NCBI GenBank assembly: GCA_947466085.1
Contig: CANIEC010000010.1
Location: forward strand, 1 to 56,556
Source of the DNA: Rhodospirillales bacterium
Lineage (GTDB): Bacteria > Pseudomonadota > Alphaproteobacteria > Reyranellales > Reyranellaceae
Reading direction: 5' to 3'
Length of the DNA stretch: 56,556 nucleotides
Part shown: positions 1-8,798 of the stretch, piece by piece
Position numbering within the stretch: position 1 is the first letter of the stretch
How the letters are laid out: each line of letters opens with the position of its first letter
The notes under the pieces: model-generated
Seen by the model: the letters and a program-made list of their open reading frames with translations, nothing else
Database searches by the model: none
What the model was told of the DNA's origin: nothing
Translations under genes and position numbers: made by a program

Positions 1-237
1 GATGGCCCTCATCGTCATCAGAGACTGGGAACCGGCGCCTTCGCGTGTCGAGGGAACGCAAGTGATCCTGTCGATCCTTCCGCGTCCGCTGAGCTGCCGC
101 ACATATTGCCGGAACAGGAAGTCATCGGCGGTGAAGTGCGACGGCCGTCCGAGTGCTCCTTTCACGACGTTCTTGGCGAGGCTGCTTGCGTAGCCGAGCG
201 ATCCGAAGGTCAGCAGGCGCAGCGCGGCCGCGTTCAC
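1..237 (-). CDS. N-terminal part of an unknown protein (runs off the window)
   Basis: Only the first 79 codons are present; the gene continues past the left edge. It starts with GTG at 237, whose last two bases and the next base form the TGA of the upstream ABC gene (4-base overlap), so the two are probably translated together. The visible protein begins VNAAALRLLTFGSLGYASSL and ends in a segment reading STREGAGSQSLMTMRAI. That glycine/serine-rich strand followed by a helix is reminiscent of the start of fucosyltransferase-like glycosyltransferases, which would fit a neighbour of an exporter, but the fragment is too short to decide. Confidence 0.55.
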   Translation of the reverse strand, partial: MNAAALRLLTFGSLGYASSLAKNVVKGALGRPSHFTADDFLFRQYVRQLSGRGRIDRITCVPSTREGAGSQSLMTMRAI

Positions 238-1913
238 ACCAGCCTGCCCTCGACCAGCACGACGTGACGGTCGGCTGCCGTGATGACGGCGGGACGGTGG
301 GTGACGAGCAGGATCGTCGCCCGCCCCTTCAACCCCGCGATGGTCTCCAGGATGCGCTCCTCGTTGGGGGCATCGAGCGCGCTGGCCGGTTCGTCGAGCA
401 GGATCAGGCGTGGCGCGCGCAGCAGCAGGCGCGCCAGGGCCAGTCTCTGCCGCTCACCGCCCGACAGGCTGGCGCCGCGATCGCCGACGACCGTATCGAG
501 ACCCTGCGGCAGCGCGGCGACGAAGTCGCCGAGGCCGGCCAGCCGCAGCGCCTCCTGCATCGCTTCGTCCGGGGCGTCGGGCCGCGCCCAGGCGAGATTG
601 GCGCGGATCGAGGCATGGAAGAGGAAGGCCTCCTGCGCCATCGTGCCGACCGAGCGCCGCCACGCCGGGGCGAGTGTTGGCGTGAGCTCGCGCCCGTCGA
701 TCAGGATGCGGCCCGATTGCGGCGTGAGCAGGCCGCCCAGCAGGTCGAGGATCGTGCTCTTGCCGGCGCCCGACACGCCCGACATCACCGTGAGAGAACC
801 GGCCGGCAGCGACAGGTCGACGCCGCGCAGGATCTCCGGCTGGCTGTCGTAGCCGAAGCGCACTCCCTCCACCCGGATCTCGCGCTCGAAGGTTACGGTC
901 GCCTGCACGGCTATATCCGGTACATCGGCCGCCGCCTCGCAATCCTCGATCGCGTCGGCGACGAGCCTGAAGGCGGGCGACGCATGGACGAATTGCTGGC
1001 CGAGCTCCTGCACGCCCTGCAGCATCGGCAGCAGGCGCTGGAAGACCAGGATCAGCACCAGCAGGTCGGCCAGCGGCAGGGCGGCCCAGCTTGCCGCCAT
1101 CCACAGGAAGCCCGCCAGTGCGACGGCGACGAGGCAGTCGAGCAGGAAGCGCGTGTCGGCCTGCAGGCGATTCGCCGCGAGGTCGGCGCCCTCGGCGCTG
1201 CGGGCGGCGTCGGCGAAGGCCTGCACATGCCGGGCTTCCGCGCCATAGGCCTTGGTGAGCTTCAGCGCCTGGAGGAATTCGCTGATCTCGCGGCTGACGC
1301 GCATGTTGGCGTCCGACGCCATCTCGCCCAGTCGCCGGCTTTCGGCGAGCTTGTGCCGCATAAGCCAGAACAGGGCCGCGCCGAAGGCGAGGGCGAGGGC
1401 GGTGAAGCCCGGTGCGATGGCGAAGGCGACCACGAAATGCGCCGCCAGGATGGACAGGCGTGCCGGCACTTCCAGCAGCAGATGGGTCGCGTATTCGACC
1501 CGGTTGATCTCGGTCGAGAACAGAGCGTGGAAGTCGGCCACCCGCTGGCGCCGCAGGTATGACCAGGAGGCGCGCGCGATGGCGCCATAAGCCCTGACTC
1601 GCAGCGCCACCGCGAAGTCGAAGGAGAGGCGGGCCGTCACCAGCTGCCGCGTGCGACCGACCAGCGCGCGGATCAGCACGATGGCCAGGAAAACCAGCAG
1701 CAGGCCGGTGAGGGTCCGGGGCAGGAAGGCGAACAGCCCCTCCTGCGGAGCGGCATCGGTCGCGCCGAGCGAATTCAGCAGTGGCACGAGCAGGGCGAGG
1801 CCCAGCCCGTCGGTGGCCCCCGCGAGCACGATCAGGAAGCTGAGGAAGGCCAGACGTCCCGGTCCGGCCTGTCCGCTGCGCAGGCGCCAGGCCGCCCTCA
1901 GATCAGCGAGCAT
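234..1913 (-). CDS. ABC transporter, fused permease and ATPase (exporter type)
   Basis: This 559-residue protein has the half-transporter layout of MsbA-like exporters: a hydrophobic N-terminal region with several membrane spans up to about residue 310, then a nucleotide-binding domain. The Walker A motif (SGAGKST) is near residue 380, the signature LSGGERQR near 486, and the Walker B segment LILLDEPASALD near 509, followed by the H-loop in LLVTHRP. All ATPase motifs are intact, so it should function as a homodimeric or heterodimeric exporter in the inner membrane. It is translationally coupled to the partial gene at the left edge. The substrate cannot be told from sequence; lipid, glycan or peptide export are all possible. 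Confidence 0.88.
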   Translation of the reverse strand: MLADLRAAWRLRSGQAGPGRLAFLSFLIVLAGATDGLGLALLVPLLNSLGATDAAPQEGLFAFLPRTLTGLLLVFLAIVLIRALVGRTRQLVTARLSFDFAVALRVRAYGAIARASWSYLRRQRVADFHALFSTEINRVEYATHLLLEVPARLSILAAHFVVAFAIAPGFTALALAFGAALFWLMRHKLAESRRLGEMASDANMRVSREISEFLQALKLTKAYGAEARHVQAFADAARSAEGADLAANRLQADTRFLLDCLVAVALAGFLWMAASWAALPLADLLVLILVFQRLLPMLQGVQELGQQFVHASPAFRLVADAIEDCEAAADVPDIAVQATVTFEREIRVEGVRFGYDSQPEILRGVDLSLPAGSLTVMSGVSGAGKSTILDLLGGLLTPQSGRILIDGRELTPTLAPAWRRSVGTMAQEAFLFHASIRANLAWARPDAPDEAMQEALRLAGLGDFVAALPQGLDTVVGDRGASLSGGERQRLALARLLLRAPRLILLDEPASALDAPNEERILETIAGLKGRATILLVTHRPAVITAADRHVVLVEGRLV

Positions 1914-1983
1914 TTCGGTCAGCCAGCATGGGCTGCGATCACATCCATGCCGCAGCGTATCAGGAGGATCGATGCCGCGCCTT

Positions 1984-3111
1984 CTACTCCGCAGCGGCGG
2001 CGAAGCGCAGGTCGGGCAGGGGCCGTGACCGGTCGACCGGTGCGCCGGCGTCGAACTTCTTCAGCTCGGGCATCACGGTGTCGGCGAACATCCGCATGTT
2101 CCGCGCCGCCTCCTCGTGCGGCATGCCGGCATAGGAGAACACGCCGACATAGCCGCAATTGTTCGTCTGCTTGTGGATCGCCATGATCTTCTCGTGGACC
2201 TGCTCGGGCGTGCCGTAGACCTGCAGGTCAGCGAAGAACTCGATGGCCTTCTGGTCGCCGTAGACCGCGAGCTTCTCGTTCATCTTGGCGTAGTACTCGT
2301 AGCCGCGCTGGTTCTTCATGTGCGCGCCTGCGAACTGGTAGTGGTCGAGCACCGTGCGGTAGTAGCCGCCGATGTACTTCACGGCCATCTCGCGCGCCCG
2401 CTCGGCGCTCTCGTCGACGAAGGTCCAGCCGGCCGAGATCGGCTGCGGCGCGTCGGTGCCGTTGATCTCGCGATACAGCGCATTGTACTCGGCAAGCTCC
2501 TTCTCGACCTCGCGCCACGGCTTCTGCGGGATGATCAGCAGGCCGACTCCGAGCCGCGCCATGATGCGCGCGCTCTCCGGCGAGACCGCGGCGGCATAGG
2601 TGCGGCCGCGGAAGCTCTTGAAAGGCGCGGGGCGGATCTCGACCGGCGGCTGCCGGTAGTGTTTGCCCTCGTGTTCCATGACGCCGGTCTCGAGGCCCTT
2701 CAGCAGCGCCTCGCCGTATTCGACGAACAGCTCGCGGCTGTCGCCCATGTCGAGCCGGAAGCCGTCGAACTCGACCTTCCCGGCGCCGCGGCCGAGGCCC
2801 AGGATCATGCGGCCACCCGACAGATGGTCGAGCATGGAGATCTGCTCGGCGACCCGCACCGGATCGTGCCAGGGCAGCACCACGACCATCGAGCCCAGCC
2901 GCACGTGTTTGGTGCGGCCCGCCATGTAGGACAGGAACTGCACCACGTCGGGGCACATCGTGTAGTCGGTGAAGTGATGCTCGACCGACCAGATCGAATC
3001 AAAGCCCAGGGGCTCGGCCATGTCGGCCAGCGCCAGCTCGTTCAGGTAGATCTGGCGGTCGCTCAGCGCCCGGCCGGTGTTCTGGAAGACTGCAGCCATT
3101 CCGACATGCAT
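1984..3111 (-). CDS. LLM-class flavin-dependent oxidoreductase
   Basis: The 375-residue product belongs to the bacterial luciferase-like monooxygenase family, which uses reduced FMN or F420 in a TIM barrel. Diagnostic stretches are the N-terminal MHVGMAAVFQN, the SVEHHF segment near residue 44, and the LSGGRMILGLGRG segment near 115 that contributes to flavin binding. I chose the ATG at 3111 because an AGGAGGT ribosome-binding site lies just upstream; an in-frame ATG nine codons earlier overlaps that site. It stands alone, divergent from the LolA-like gene. The substrate is unknown; family members act on alkanes, aldehydes, sulfonates or xenobiotics. Confidence 0.88.
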   Translation of the reverse strand: MHVGMAAVFQNTGRALSDRQIYLNELALADMAEPLGFDSIWSVEHHFTDYTMCPDVVQFLSYMAGRTKHVRLGSMVVVLPWHDPVRVAEQISMLDHLSGGRMILGLGRGAGKVEFDGFRLDMGDSRELFVEYGEALLKGLETGVMEHEGKHYRQPPVEIRPAPFKSFRGRTYAAAVSPESARIMARLGVGLLIIPQKPWREVEKELAEYNALYREINGTDAPQPISAGWTFVDESAERAREMAVKYIGGYYRTVLDHYQFAGAHMKNQRGYEYYAKMNEKLAVYGDQKAIEFFADLQVYGTPEQVHEKIMAIHKQTNNCGYVGVFSYAGMPHEEAARNMRMFADTVMPELKKFDAGAPVDRSRPLPDLRFAAAAE

Positions 3112-3176
3112 GGCGTTACCTCCTGCTGGTTGCCGCATGGTAAACGGACGTTCACACGATTGGGAAGTGCCCGCCG

Positions 3177-3863
3177 ATGCTTGATTCCGCCTTATTCGAC
3201 CGTCATATCCGCCAGATGCGCACCCTGCTCGCCGCTCTCTCCTCGGTTGCTCTCCTGTCCTTCGGTCCCGTCCAGGCGCAGGCCCAGGCGCCTGCCCTCG
3301 CCCAGGCGCCGGCGTCCAACCCGCAGGTTGCCGAGGTGGAACGCTACTTCAACGCCATCCGCACGATGCAGGCCCGTTTCGTCCAGTCCAACCCGGGGGG
3401 CACGGTGGTGCAGGGCACCCTCTCGGTCAGCCGGCCCGGGCGCATGCGCTTCGAATACGACCCGCCGTCACAGCTCAAGATCGTGGCCGACGGCAGCCAG
3501 GTGACGATGTGGGATATCGCCAACCGCGACTTCGGCCAGTGGCCGATCGGCTGGACCGCGGCTTCCTTCCTGGTGCGCGAGCCGATGGTGCTGCAGGGCG
3601 GCGACCTTACGGTCGAGAAGGTCGAGCGCACAGACGGGATGCTGCAGCTCACCATGAGCCAGACCCGCAAGCCGAACGAGGGCAAGGTCATCGTGCGCCT
3701 CGGCGAAAACCCGATGGTGCTGCGCGGCTGGTCGATCATCGACAACCGAGGTCAGCGGGTCGACGTTGCGCTGAACGGCCTGCAGACCGGCCTGCCGCTC
3801 GCGGCTTCGCTGTTCAAGTTCGATGGTCCGGACGCCGGCGCCATTCGGCGCGGCGCCAATTGA
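3177..3863 (+). CDS. lolA: Outer-membrane lipoprotein carrier LolA-like protein
   Basis: The 228-residue product has a signal peptide ending in an AQAQA run, then a LolA-type fold: QVAEVERYFNAIRTMQARFVQ, a beta-rich core with GTLSVSRPGRMRFEYDPP, and a C-terminal DNRGQRVDVALNG segment. LolA shuttles lipoproteins across the periplasm from LolCDE to LolB. Two starts are possible. The ATG at 3177 has a GGGAAG sequence at a reasonable distance; the ATG at 3216 gives a tidier signal peptide but lacks a visible ribosome-binding site. Many alphaproteobacterial LolA-family proteins lack a partner LolB nearby, as here. Confidence 0.82.
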   Translation: MLDSALFDRHIRQMRTLLAALSSVALLSFGPVQAQAQAPALAQAPASNPQVAEVERYFNAIRTMQARFVQSNPGGTVVQGTLSVSRPGRMRFEYDPPSQLKIVADGSQVTMWDIANRDFGQWPIGWTAASFLVREPMVLQGGDLTVEKVERTDGMLQLTMSQTRKPNEGKVIVRLGENPMVLRGWSIIDNRGQRVDVALNGLQTGLPLAASLFKFDGPDAGAIRRGAN

Positions 3864-3904
3864 GTCTATAGTCCCCGCCGGAACTGGCGTGGGGATCTGA
3901 AGAC

Positions 3905-4432
3905 GTGAGTGGACTGACGGTGAGGGCCTCGACCGAGGCCGACGTGGCGCGTTGCGCCGAGATCTACGGACATCATGTGCTGCACGGCACGGCCTCCTTC
4001 GAGGTCGATCCGCCCGACCTCGCGGAGATGAGGCAGCGCCGCGCCGCGGTGCTCGACCTCGGCCTTCCCTATATCGTGGCCGAGAAGGAAGGGCGCCTGC
4101 TGGGCTATGCCTATGCCGGCCTCTACCGCACCCGCCCGGCCTACCGCTTCACCGTCGAGAACTCGATCTACATCGACAAGGATGCCGTGGGGCAGGGCGT
4201 CGGCAAGGCGCTGCTGGTGCCGCTGATCGACCTGTGCGCCCGCGACGGGCGGCGCCAGATGATCGCGGTGATCGGCGATTCCAAGCATGTCGCGTCGATC
4301 AACCTCCACGCCTCCTGCGGCTTCGCGATGGTCGGCACCCTGAAGAGCGTCGGCTTCAAGTTCGGCCGCTGGCTCGACAGCGTCCTCATGGAACGGCCGC
4401 TGGGACCGGGTGATACCACGCTGCCGGGCTGA
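3905..4432 (+). CDS. GNAT acetyltransferase, phosphinothricin/amino-acid acetyltransferase type
   Basis: The 175-residue protein matches the PAT/MnaT branch of the GNAT superfamily, which moves acetyl from acetyl-CoA to phosphinothricin, methionine sulfone or related amino acids. Typical elements are the N-terminal VRASTEADVARCAEIYGHHV, the YAYAGLYRTRPAYRFTVENS strand pair, the acetyl-CoA loop GQGVGKALL near residue 98, and the C-terminal GFKFGRWLDSVLMER. It uses a GTG start preceded by a GGGGATCTGA stretch; no better ATG is available. It follows the LolA-like gene by 41 bases on the same strand. The exact amine substrate is not determined. Confidence 0.85.
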   Translation: MSGLTVRASTEADVARCAEIYGHHVLHGTASFEVDPPDLAEMRQRRAAVLDLGLPYIVAEKEGRLLGYAYAGLYRTRPAYRFTVENSIYIDKDAVGQGVGKALLVPLIDLCARDGRRQMIAVIGDSKHVASINLHASCGFAMVGTLKSVGFKFGRWLDSVLMERPLGPGDTTLPG

Positions 4433-4475
4433 GCATGCTTGAGAACCTAATCGGTTGGGTTTATGGTCGTTCTCG

Positions 4476-4724
4476 ATGCCGACGGTCCTGAGGGCGGCCG
4501 GTCTTCGCTTCGTGATCTATCCGGGCGATCATCGACCGGCTCACGTCCATGTCATCGGGCAAGGTGGCGAAGCCGTCTTCAATCTGAACTGCCGCAGGGG
4601 CGTGCCGCTGTTGCGTGAAGTCTACGGGCTGTCCCGCAGCGACACGGCGCGTATCCGGGCGTTGGTCGTGACGAACAAATCGGTCCTGTGTGCTGCTTGG
4701 GAGGCGATCCATGGCGAAGCGTGA
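4476..4724 (+). CDS. DUF4160 domain protein
   Basis: The 82-residue protein opens MPTVLRAAGLRFVIYPGDHR and continues PAHVHV, the core of DUF4160, with the expected GDHxPxHxH histidine cluster. I use the ATG at 4476 because family members begin at exactly this MPTVLR; a TTG seven codons earlier is less likely. The gene overlaps the next one (DUF2442) by 14 bases. This pairing recurs widely in bacteria and is often suspected to be a toxin-antitoxin-like module, but no activity is established. Its position just before an acyl-CoA ligase appears incidental. Confidence 0.78.
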   Translation: MPTVLRAAGLRFVIYPGDHRPAHVHVIGQGGEAVFNLNCRRGVPLLREVYGLSRSDTARIRALVVTNKSVLCAAWEAIHGEA

Positions 4725-5124
4725 CGAGTTCGAGCGGGCGCAGGCCCGCGGGCTGAAGCGGAAAGCCAACGAGCCCTTCGCCGTCGACGTGCGCTACGAC
4801 AGGCGGCAGCAGCGCGTGATCGTGCAGTTGAATACAGGCCTTCTTGTATTGTTCGGGCCGGAGATGGTCGAAGGGCTTCAGGACGCAACGCCTCGGGATC
4901 TTCAGGAAATCGAAATCACCCCGTCGGGTCTCGGGCTCCACTTCCCGCGGGTCGACGCCGACGTCTATCTCCCGGGACTGCTCAGCGGGGAGTTCGGCTC
5001 AAGCCGGTGGATGGCTGCGAAGCTCGGCCAGCGGGGAGGAAGCGTGCGGAGTGCGGCAAAGACGGTTGCCGCCCGCGCCAACGGCAAACTGGGCGGACGG
5101 CCCCGCAAGAGCGAGGCGGCCTGA
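4711..5124 (+). CDS. DUF2442 domain protein
   Basis: The 137-residue product carries a DUF2442 domain (roughly residues 20-90: DVRYDRRQQRVIVQLNTG, then GLGLHFPRVDADVYLPGLL), followed by a basic alanine-rich tail ending GKLGGRPRKSEAA, which looks like a nucleic-acid contacting tail. The start at 4711 is chosen because the protein then begins MAKRDEFERA and the start codon lies within the last codons of the DUF4160 gene. DUF2442 and DUF4160 proteins commonly form adjacent pairs. It ends one base before the ATG of the acyl-CoA ligase, so these genes are probably cotranscribed. Confidence 0.78.
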   Translation: MAKRDEFERAQARGLKRKANEPFAVDVRYDRRQQRVIVQLNTGLLVLFGPEMVEGLQDATPRDLQEIEITPSGLGLHFPRVDADVYLPGLLSGEFGSSRWMAAKLGQRGGSVRSAAKTVAARANGKLGGRPRKSEAA

Positions 5125-5125
5125 C

Positions 5126-6661
5126 ATGCGCCTGATCGACTATTTCGACCGCGGGGCGGATCTTTATCCGGAGCGGCATTGCCTGCATGACGGCACGCAG
5201 GGCTGGACCTATCGCGAGGTGCGGGGGCAGACGCATCGCGTCGCCAACGGGCTGCTCGCCATGGGGCTCGGGCGCGGCTCGAAGGCCGCCGTCTACAGTC
5301 CCAACCATGCCGCGGCCTATGCCTGCCTGCTGGGCATCGTGCGTGCCGGCGTCACCTGGGCGCCGGTCAATGCGCGCAATGCGCTGGAGGAGAACCTCTA
5401 CATCCTGAACAACACGGACGTGGAGGTGCTGTTCTATCATTCGAGCTTCGAGGGCTATCTCGCACGGATCCGCGAAGCCTGCCCGCGCATCACCGGCTTC
5501 ATCTGCATCGACACGCCGTCCTTCGAGACATGGCTGGCCGCGCAGAAGGAAGAGGCGCCGGATCTTCCCGACGCGCCCGACGACGTGGCGTTCCTGGCGA
5601 GTTCCGGCGGTACCACCGGCCGGCCCAAGGGCGTGCAGATCACCAACCGCAACATCGAGACGATGAACTCGATCTTCTGGGCCTGCATGCCGGTGAAGTC
5701 GCCGCCGGTCCACCTGATGGTGGCGCCGATGACGCATGCGGCCGGGGTCTGCTCGTTTCCGCTGCTGCCCTTCGGCGGCACCAACATCTTCATGGGCACG
5801 GCCGATCCCGGCGGCATTCTGGCCGCAATCGAGAAGCACAAGGTGACGCATGTCTACATGCCGCCGACCCTGATCTACATGCTTCTCGCGCATCCCGACG
5901 TGGGCAAATACGACTACAGTTCGCTGCAGCACCTCGTATATGCCTCGGCGCCGATGTCGGTCGACAAGCTGGTCGAGGCCGTGAAGGTGTTCGGCCCGGT
6001 GCTGACCCAAACCTACGGCCAGGCCGAGGCCTGCATGATCTGCACCTTCTTCTCGCCGGAAGACCATGTGGCCGCGCTCGAGAGCAACAACCGCCACAGG
6101 CTCGCGAGCTGCGGCAAGGTCTCGCCGCTGGTGCGGCTCGAGGTGATGGACGATCACGGCAATCTTCTGCCGCGGGGCCAGCGCGGCGAGATCGTCGTGC
6201 GCGGCAACCTCGTGATGAAGGGCTACTACAACAACGTCGAGGCGACGGCCGAGGCGTCGGCCTTCGGCTGGCACCATACCGGCGACATCGGCGTCATCGA
6301 CGAGGACGGGTTCGTCTACATCGTCGATCGCAAGAAGGACATGATCATCTCAGGCGGCTTCAACGTCTTCCCCGGCGAGGTCGAGCAGGTCCTGTGGAGC
6401 CATCCCGCCGTGCAGGACTGCGCGGTGATCGGCATTCCCGACGAGAAGTGGGGCGAGGCGGTGAAGGCCGTTGTCGAGCTGAAGCCCGGCATGACGGTGG
6501 AAGCCGACGCGCTGATCCAGCTCGCCAAGGAGAAGCTGGGCGGCGTCAAGGCGCCGAAGTCGGTGGACTTCGTCGACACGCTGCCGCGCAGTCCCGTCGG
6601 CAAGGTGCTGAAGAAGACCCTGCGCGAACCGTATTGGGTCGGTCACGAGCGGAAGATCTGA
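5126..6661 (+). CDS. AMP-binding acyl-CoA synthetase/ligase
   Basis: The 511-residue protein is a class I adenylate-forming enzyme that activates a carboxylic acid as acyl-AMP and then acyl-CoA. The P-loop-like motif SSGGTTGRPKG is near residue 160, the TYGQAEA motif near 300, HHTGDIG near 386, and the hinge and C-terminal lysine region VDRKKDMIISGGFNVFP near 400 and PRSPVGKVLKK near the end. All core motifs are present. The ATG at 5126 follows the DUF2442 stop directly. Its TGA overlaps the ATG of the following transporter gene. Substrate could be a fatty, aromatic or other organic acid; sequence alone does not decide. Confidence 0.88.
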   Translation: MRLIDYFDRGADLYPERHCLHDGTQGWTYREVRGQTHRVANGLLAMGLGRGSKAAVYSPNHAAAYACLLGIVRAGVTWAPVNARNALEENLYILNNTDVEVLFYHSSFEGYLARIREACPRITGFICIDTPSFETWLAAQKEEAPDLPDAPDDVAFLASSGGTTGRPKGVQITNRNIETMNSIFWACMPVKSPPVHLMVAPMTHAAGVCSFPLLPFGGTNIFMGTADPGGILAAIEKHKVTHVYMPPTLIYMLLAHPDVGKYDYSSLQHLVYASAPMSVDKLVEAVKVFGPVLTQTYGQAEACMICTFFSPEDHVAALESNNRHRLASCGKVSPLVRLEVMDDHGNLLPRGQRGEIVVRGNLVMKGYYNNVEATAEASAFGWHHTGDIGVIDEDGFVYIVDRKKDMIISGGFNVFPGEVEQVLWSHPAVQDCAVIGIPDEKWGEAVKAVVELKPGMTVEADALIQLAKEKLGGVKAPKSVDFVDTLPRSPVGKVLKKTLREPYWVGHERKI

Positions 6662-7614
6662 TGCGCGACTGGCTGCGGCGTCTCCCGCCCAACGTGCAGG
6701 GGGCGCTGTGGCTGGTGAGCGGCGGCTTCATCTTTACCTCGACGGGCGTGATGATCCGCCTGCTCTCCGAACAGGTCGAGAGCGTCCAGACCGCCTTCTT
6801 TCGCGCGATCCTCTCGGTGATCATGTTGTTGCCGCTGATGATGACGGGGAAGGTAAAGCCCTGGCTCAGCAAGCGCATCAAGGGGCATTTCTGGCGCACC
6901 TTCATGGGCACCACCTCGATGGTGCTGGGTTTCTACGCCATCTCGATGCTGCCGCTGGCCGACGCCACGGCCATCGCCTTCTCGCAGCCGCTCTTTTCCG
7001 TCGTCGTGGCGGCCGTCATCGCCAAGGAGAAGGTCCGCTGGCGACGCTGGACCGCGACCGTCGTGGGCTTCATCGGCGTGCTGGTCATGGTGCGACCGGG
7101 CGAGGGCAGCCTGCAGCTCGGCGCGCTGGTGGCGCTGGCCAATGCCGCCTGCGTCGCCATCTCGATCCTGCTGGTGAAGCGCCTCTCGGATTCCGAATCG
7201 CCGCTGATGATCCTGACGCAGTTCGCGATCTTCTCGACCCTGCTGCTGGCGCCGCCGGCGATCTGGGTCTGGCGTTGGCCCGACCTGTTCGGCTGGGTGC
7301 TGGCGATCGGCATCGCATCGACCGCCACGGTCGGTCAGTATTTCTGGGTGCAGGCCTTCAAGGCCGGAGAGATGTCGGCCATCGCGCCGTTCGAGTACAT
7401 GCGCCTGCCCTTCGCGGTGTTCATGGGCTGGCTGATGTGGAACGAGATGCCGGTCGTCTGGACCTATGTCGGCGCCGCCATCGTCATCGCCTCGGCGCTC
7501 TACATCGCCCATCGCGAGCATGTGGTCGCGCGCGAGCGGCGGCGCGCCGCTGCCGCTGCGGTCAGCCCGCCGCCGAAGCCCCCGGTTGGGCCTGGGTCTG
7601 GCCCTGCTCCTTGA
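6661..7614 (+). CDS. DMT-family (EamA) transporter
   Basis: The 317-residue protein has the ten-span drug/metabolite transporter layout made of two EamA repeats (about residues 12-145 and 155-285). Landmarks are the FFRAILSVIMLLPLM segment after span 1, PLADATAIAFSQPLFSVVVAA in span 4, and the equivalent SAIAPFEYMRLPFAVFMGW in the second repeat. The start codon shares an A with the stop of the acyl-CoA ligase, so the two are coupled and the transporter may move a related metabolite; that link is an inference. The Pro-rich C-terminal tail overlaps the 3' end of the opposite-strand DUF1232 gene by 53 bases. Confidence 0.87.
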   Translation: MRDWLRRLPPNVQGALWLVSGGFIFTSTGVMIRLLSEQVESVQTAFFRAILSVIMLLPLMMTGKVKPWLSKRIKGHFWRTFMGTTSMVLGFYAISMLPLADATAIAFSQPLFSVVVAAVIAKEKVRWRRWTATVVGFIGVLVMVRPGEGSLQLGALVALANAACVAISILLVKRLSDSESPLMILTQFAIFSTLLLAPPAIWVWRWPDLFGWVLAIGIASTATVGQYFWVQAFKAGEMSAIAPFEYMRLPFAVFMGWLMWNEMPVVWTYVGAAIVIASALYIAHREHVVARERRRAAAAAVSPPPKPPVGPGSGPAP

Positions 7615-7939
7615 GCAGCCAGGCCCGTGCCCGGGCACGGTGGTCTTCCGTGATGTGCATGCGGGCGGCGGTGAAGGCCGCGACCATGATCGCGGCATCG
7701 TCGGTGAAGCCGAGGCCCAGCAACAGGTCGGGAATGGCGTCGAATGGCAGGACGAAATAGGCCAGCGCCCCGAACAGGGTCGCGCGGATCGGCAGCGGCG
7801 TCGCGCTGTCACTGGCGCAGTAGAAGGCCGCGACCGCATCCTCGGTGAAGGGCACGCGACCCAGGTTGCGGCGCGCCTTCTGCCAGAAGTTCCGGCGGAC
7901 GGTGGTTTCGTTCCGGACCAGGTCGGATGTGTCGCTCAT
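7562..7939 (-). CDS. DUF1232 (YkvA-like) membrane protein
   Basis: The 125-residue protein contains the DUF1232 signature, a hydrophobic segment reading [20 protein letters not shown] followed by FTDDAAIM. This is the usual YkvA core, predicted to associate with the membrane; the biochemical role is unknown. I take the ATG at 7939 ([11 protein letters not shown]) because the longer reading frame upstream would run into the promoter and ribosome-binding region of the divergent SDR gene. The 3' end overlaps the convergent transporter gene. Confidence 0.8.
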   Translation of the reverse strand: MSDTSDLVRNETTVRRNFWQKARRNLGRVPFTEDAVAAFYCASDSATPLPIRATLFGALAYFVLPFDAIPDLLLGLGFTDDAAIMVAAFTAARMHITEDHRARARAWLLKEQGQTQAQPGASAAG

Positions 7940-8018
7940 GCCGGGAAAGGTTGGGTCGGCGGGCCCGCTTGGCAAGGGGGATGGAAATGCTAAAAGCGCG
8001 CAACCACGGAGGACACGG

Positions 8019-8780
8019 ATGAACGTCAAGGGTCAGGCCGCCATCGTCACGGGCGGCGCGTCGGGATTGGGCGGCGCCACGGCGTCGGCACTGGCGGCCG
8101 CGGGCGCCAAGGTCGCCATCTTCGACCTGCAGGACGAGCTGGGCGAGCAGAAGGCCAGGGAAATCGGCGGTCTCTTCGTGAAGACCAACGTCGCCGACGC
8201 GGCCAGCGTCGAGGCCTCGGTGAAGACGGTCGTCGAGAAGCTGGGCACGCCGCGCGTCGTCGTGAACTGCGCCGGCATCGGCCGGTCCGGCCGCACCATT
8301 TCCAAGTCCGGTCCGCATGACCTGGCGATGTTCGCCCAGGTCATCCAGGTCAATCTGATCGGCACCTTCAACGTGATCCGCGTCGCGGCCTATGCCATGA
8401 GCCAGTCGGAGCCGCTGGACGGCGGCGAGCGCGGCGTCATCGTCAACACCGCGTCGGTCGCGGCCTTCGATGGCCAGATCGGCCAGGCGGCCTATTCGGC
8501 CTCGAAGGGCGGCGTCGTCGGCATGACCCTGCCGATCGCGCGCGACCTCGCGAGCCTCGGCGTCCGCGTCTGCACCATCGCGCCGGGCCTGTTCCTCACG
8601 CCGATGATGATGAGCCTGCCCGCGGAAGCGCAGAAGAGCCTGGGCGCCCAGGTCCCGTTCCCCTCGCGCCTCGGTGATCCGAAGGAATATGCCCAGCTCG
8701 CCATGAGCATCGTCGAGAATCCCATGCTGAACGGCGAGACGATCCGTCTCGACGGCGCCATCCGCATGGCGCCGAAGTAA
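8019..8780 (+). CDS. SDR-family dehydrogenase, probably 3-hydroxyacyl-CoA dehydrogenase
   Basis: The 253-residue protein is a classical short-chain dehydrogenase. The NAD-binding TGGASGLG motif is at residues 11-18, the NCAG motif near 88, the catalytic serine in NTASVAAF near 147, and YSASKGG near 159 supplies the Tyr and Lys. The sequence ([37 protein letters not shown]) closely follows type II 3-hydroxyacyl-CoA dehydrogenases (HSD17B10-like), which oxidise beta-hydroxyacyl-CoA in fatty-acid and isoleucine breakdown. A GGAGGA ribosome-binding site precedes the ATG at 8019. Confidence 0.88.
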   Translation: MNVKGQAAIVTGGASGLGGATASALAAAGAKVAIFDLQDELGEQKAREIGGLFVKTNVADAASVEASVKTVVEKLGTPRVVVNCAGIGRSGRTISKSGPHDLAMFAQVIQVNLIGTFNVIRVAAYAMSQSEPLDGGERGVIVNTASVAAFDGQIGQAAYSASKGGVVGMTLPIARDLASLGVRVCTIAPGLFLTPMMMSLPAEAQKSLGAQVPFPSRLGDPKEYAQLAMSIVENPMLNGETIRLDGAIRMAPK

Positions 8781-8798
8781 ACGGCCCGGGGGGTTCCG

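Noticed and set aside
153-1562. Long plus-strand open frame antisense to the ABC gene
   Set aside because: Rich in Arg, Gln and His runs typical of an antisense shadow in GC-rich DNA; the minus-strand frame has complete ABC motifs.
5530-7614. Very long frame joined to the transporter gene's frame
   Set aside because: Its first part is an out-of-frame shadow of the acyl-CoA ligase; only the part from 6661 is a gene.
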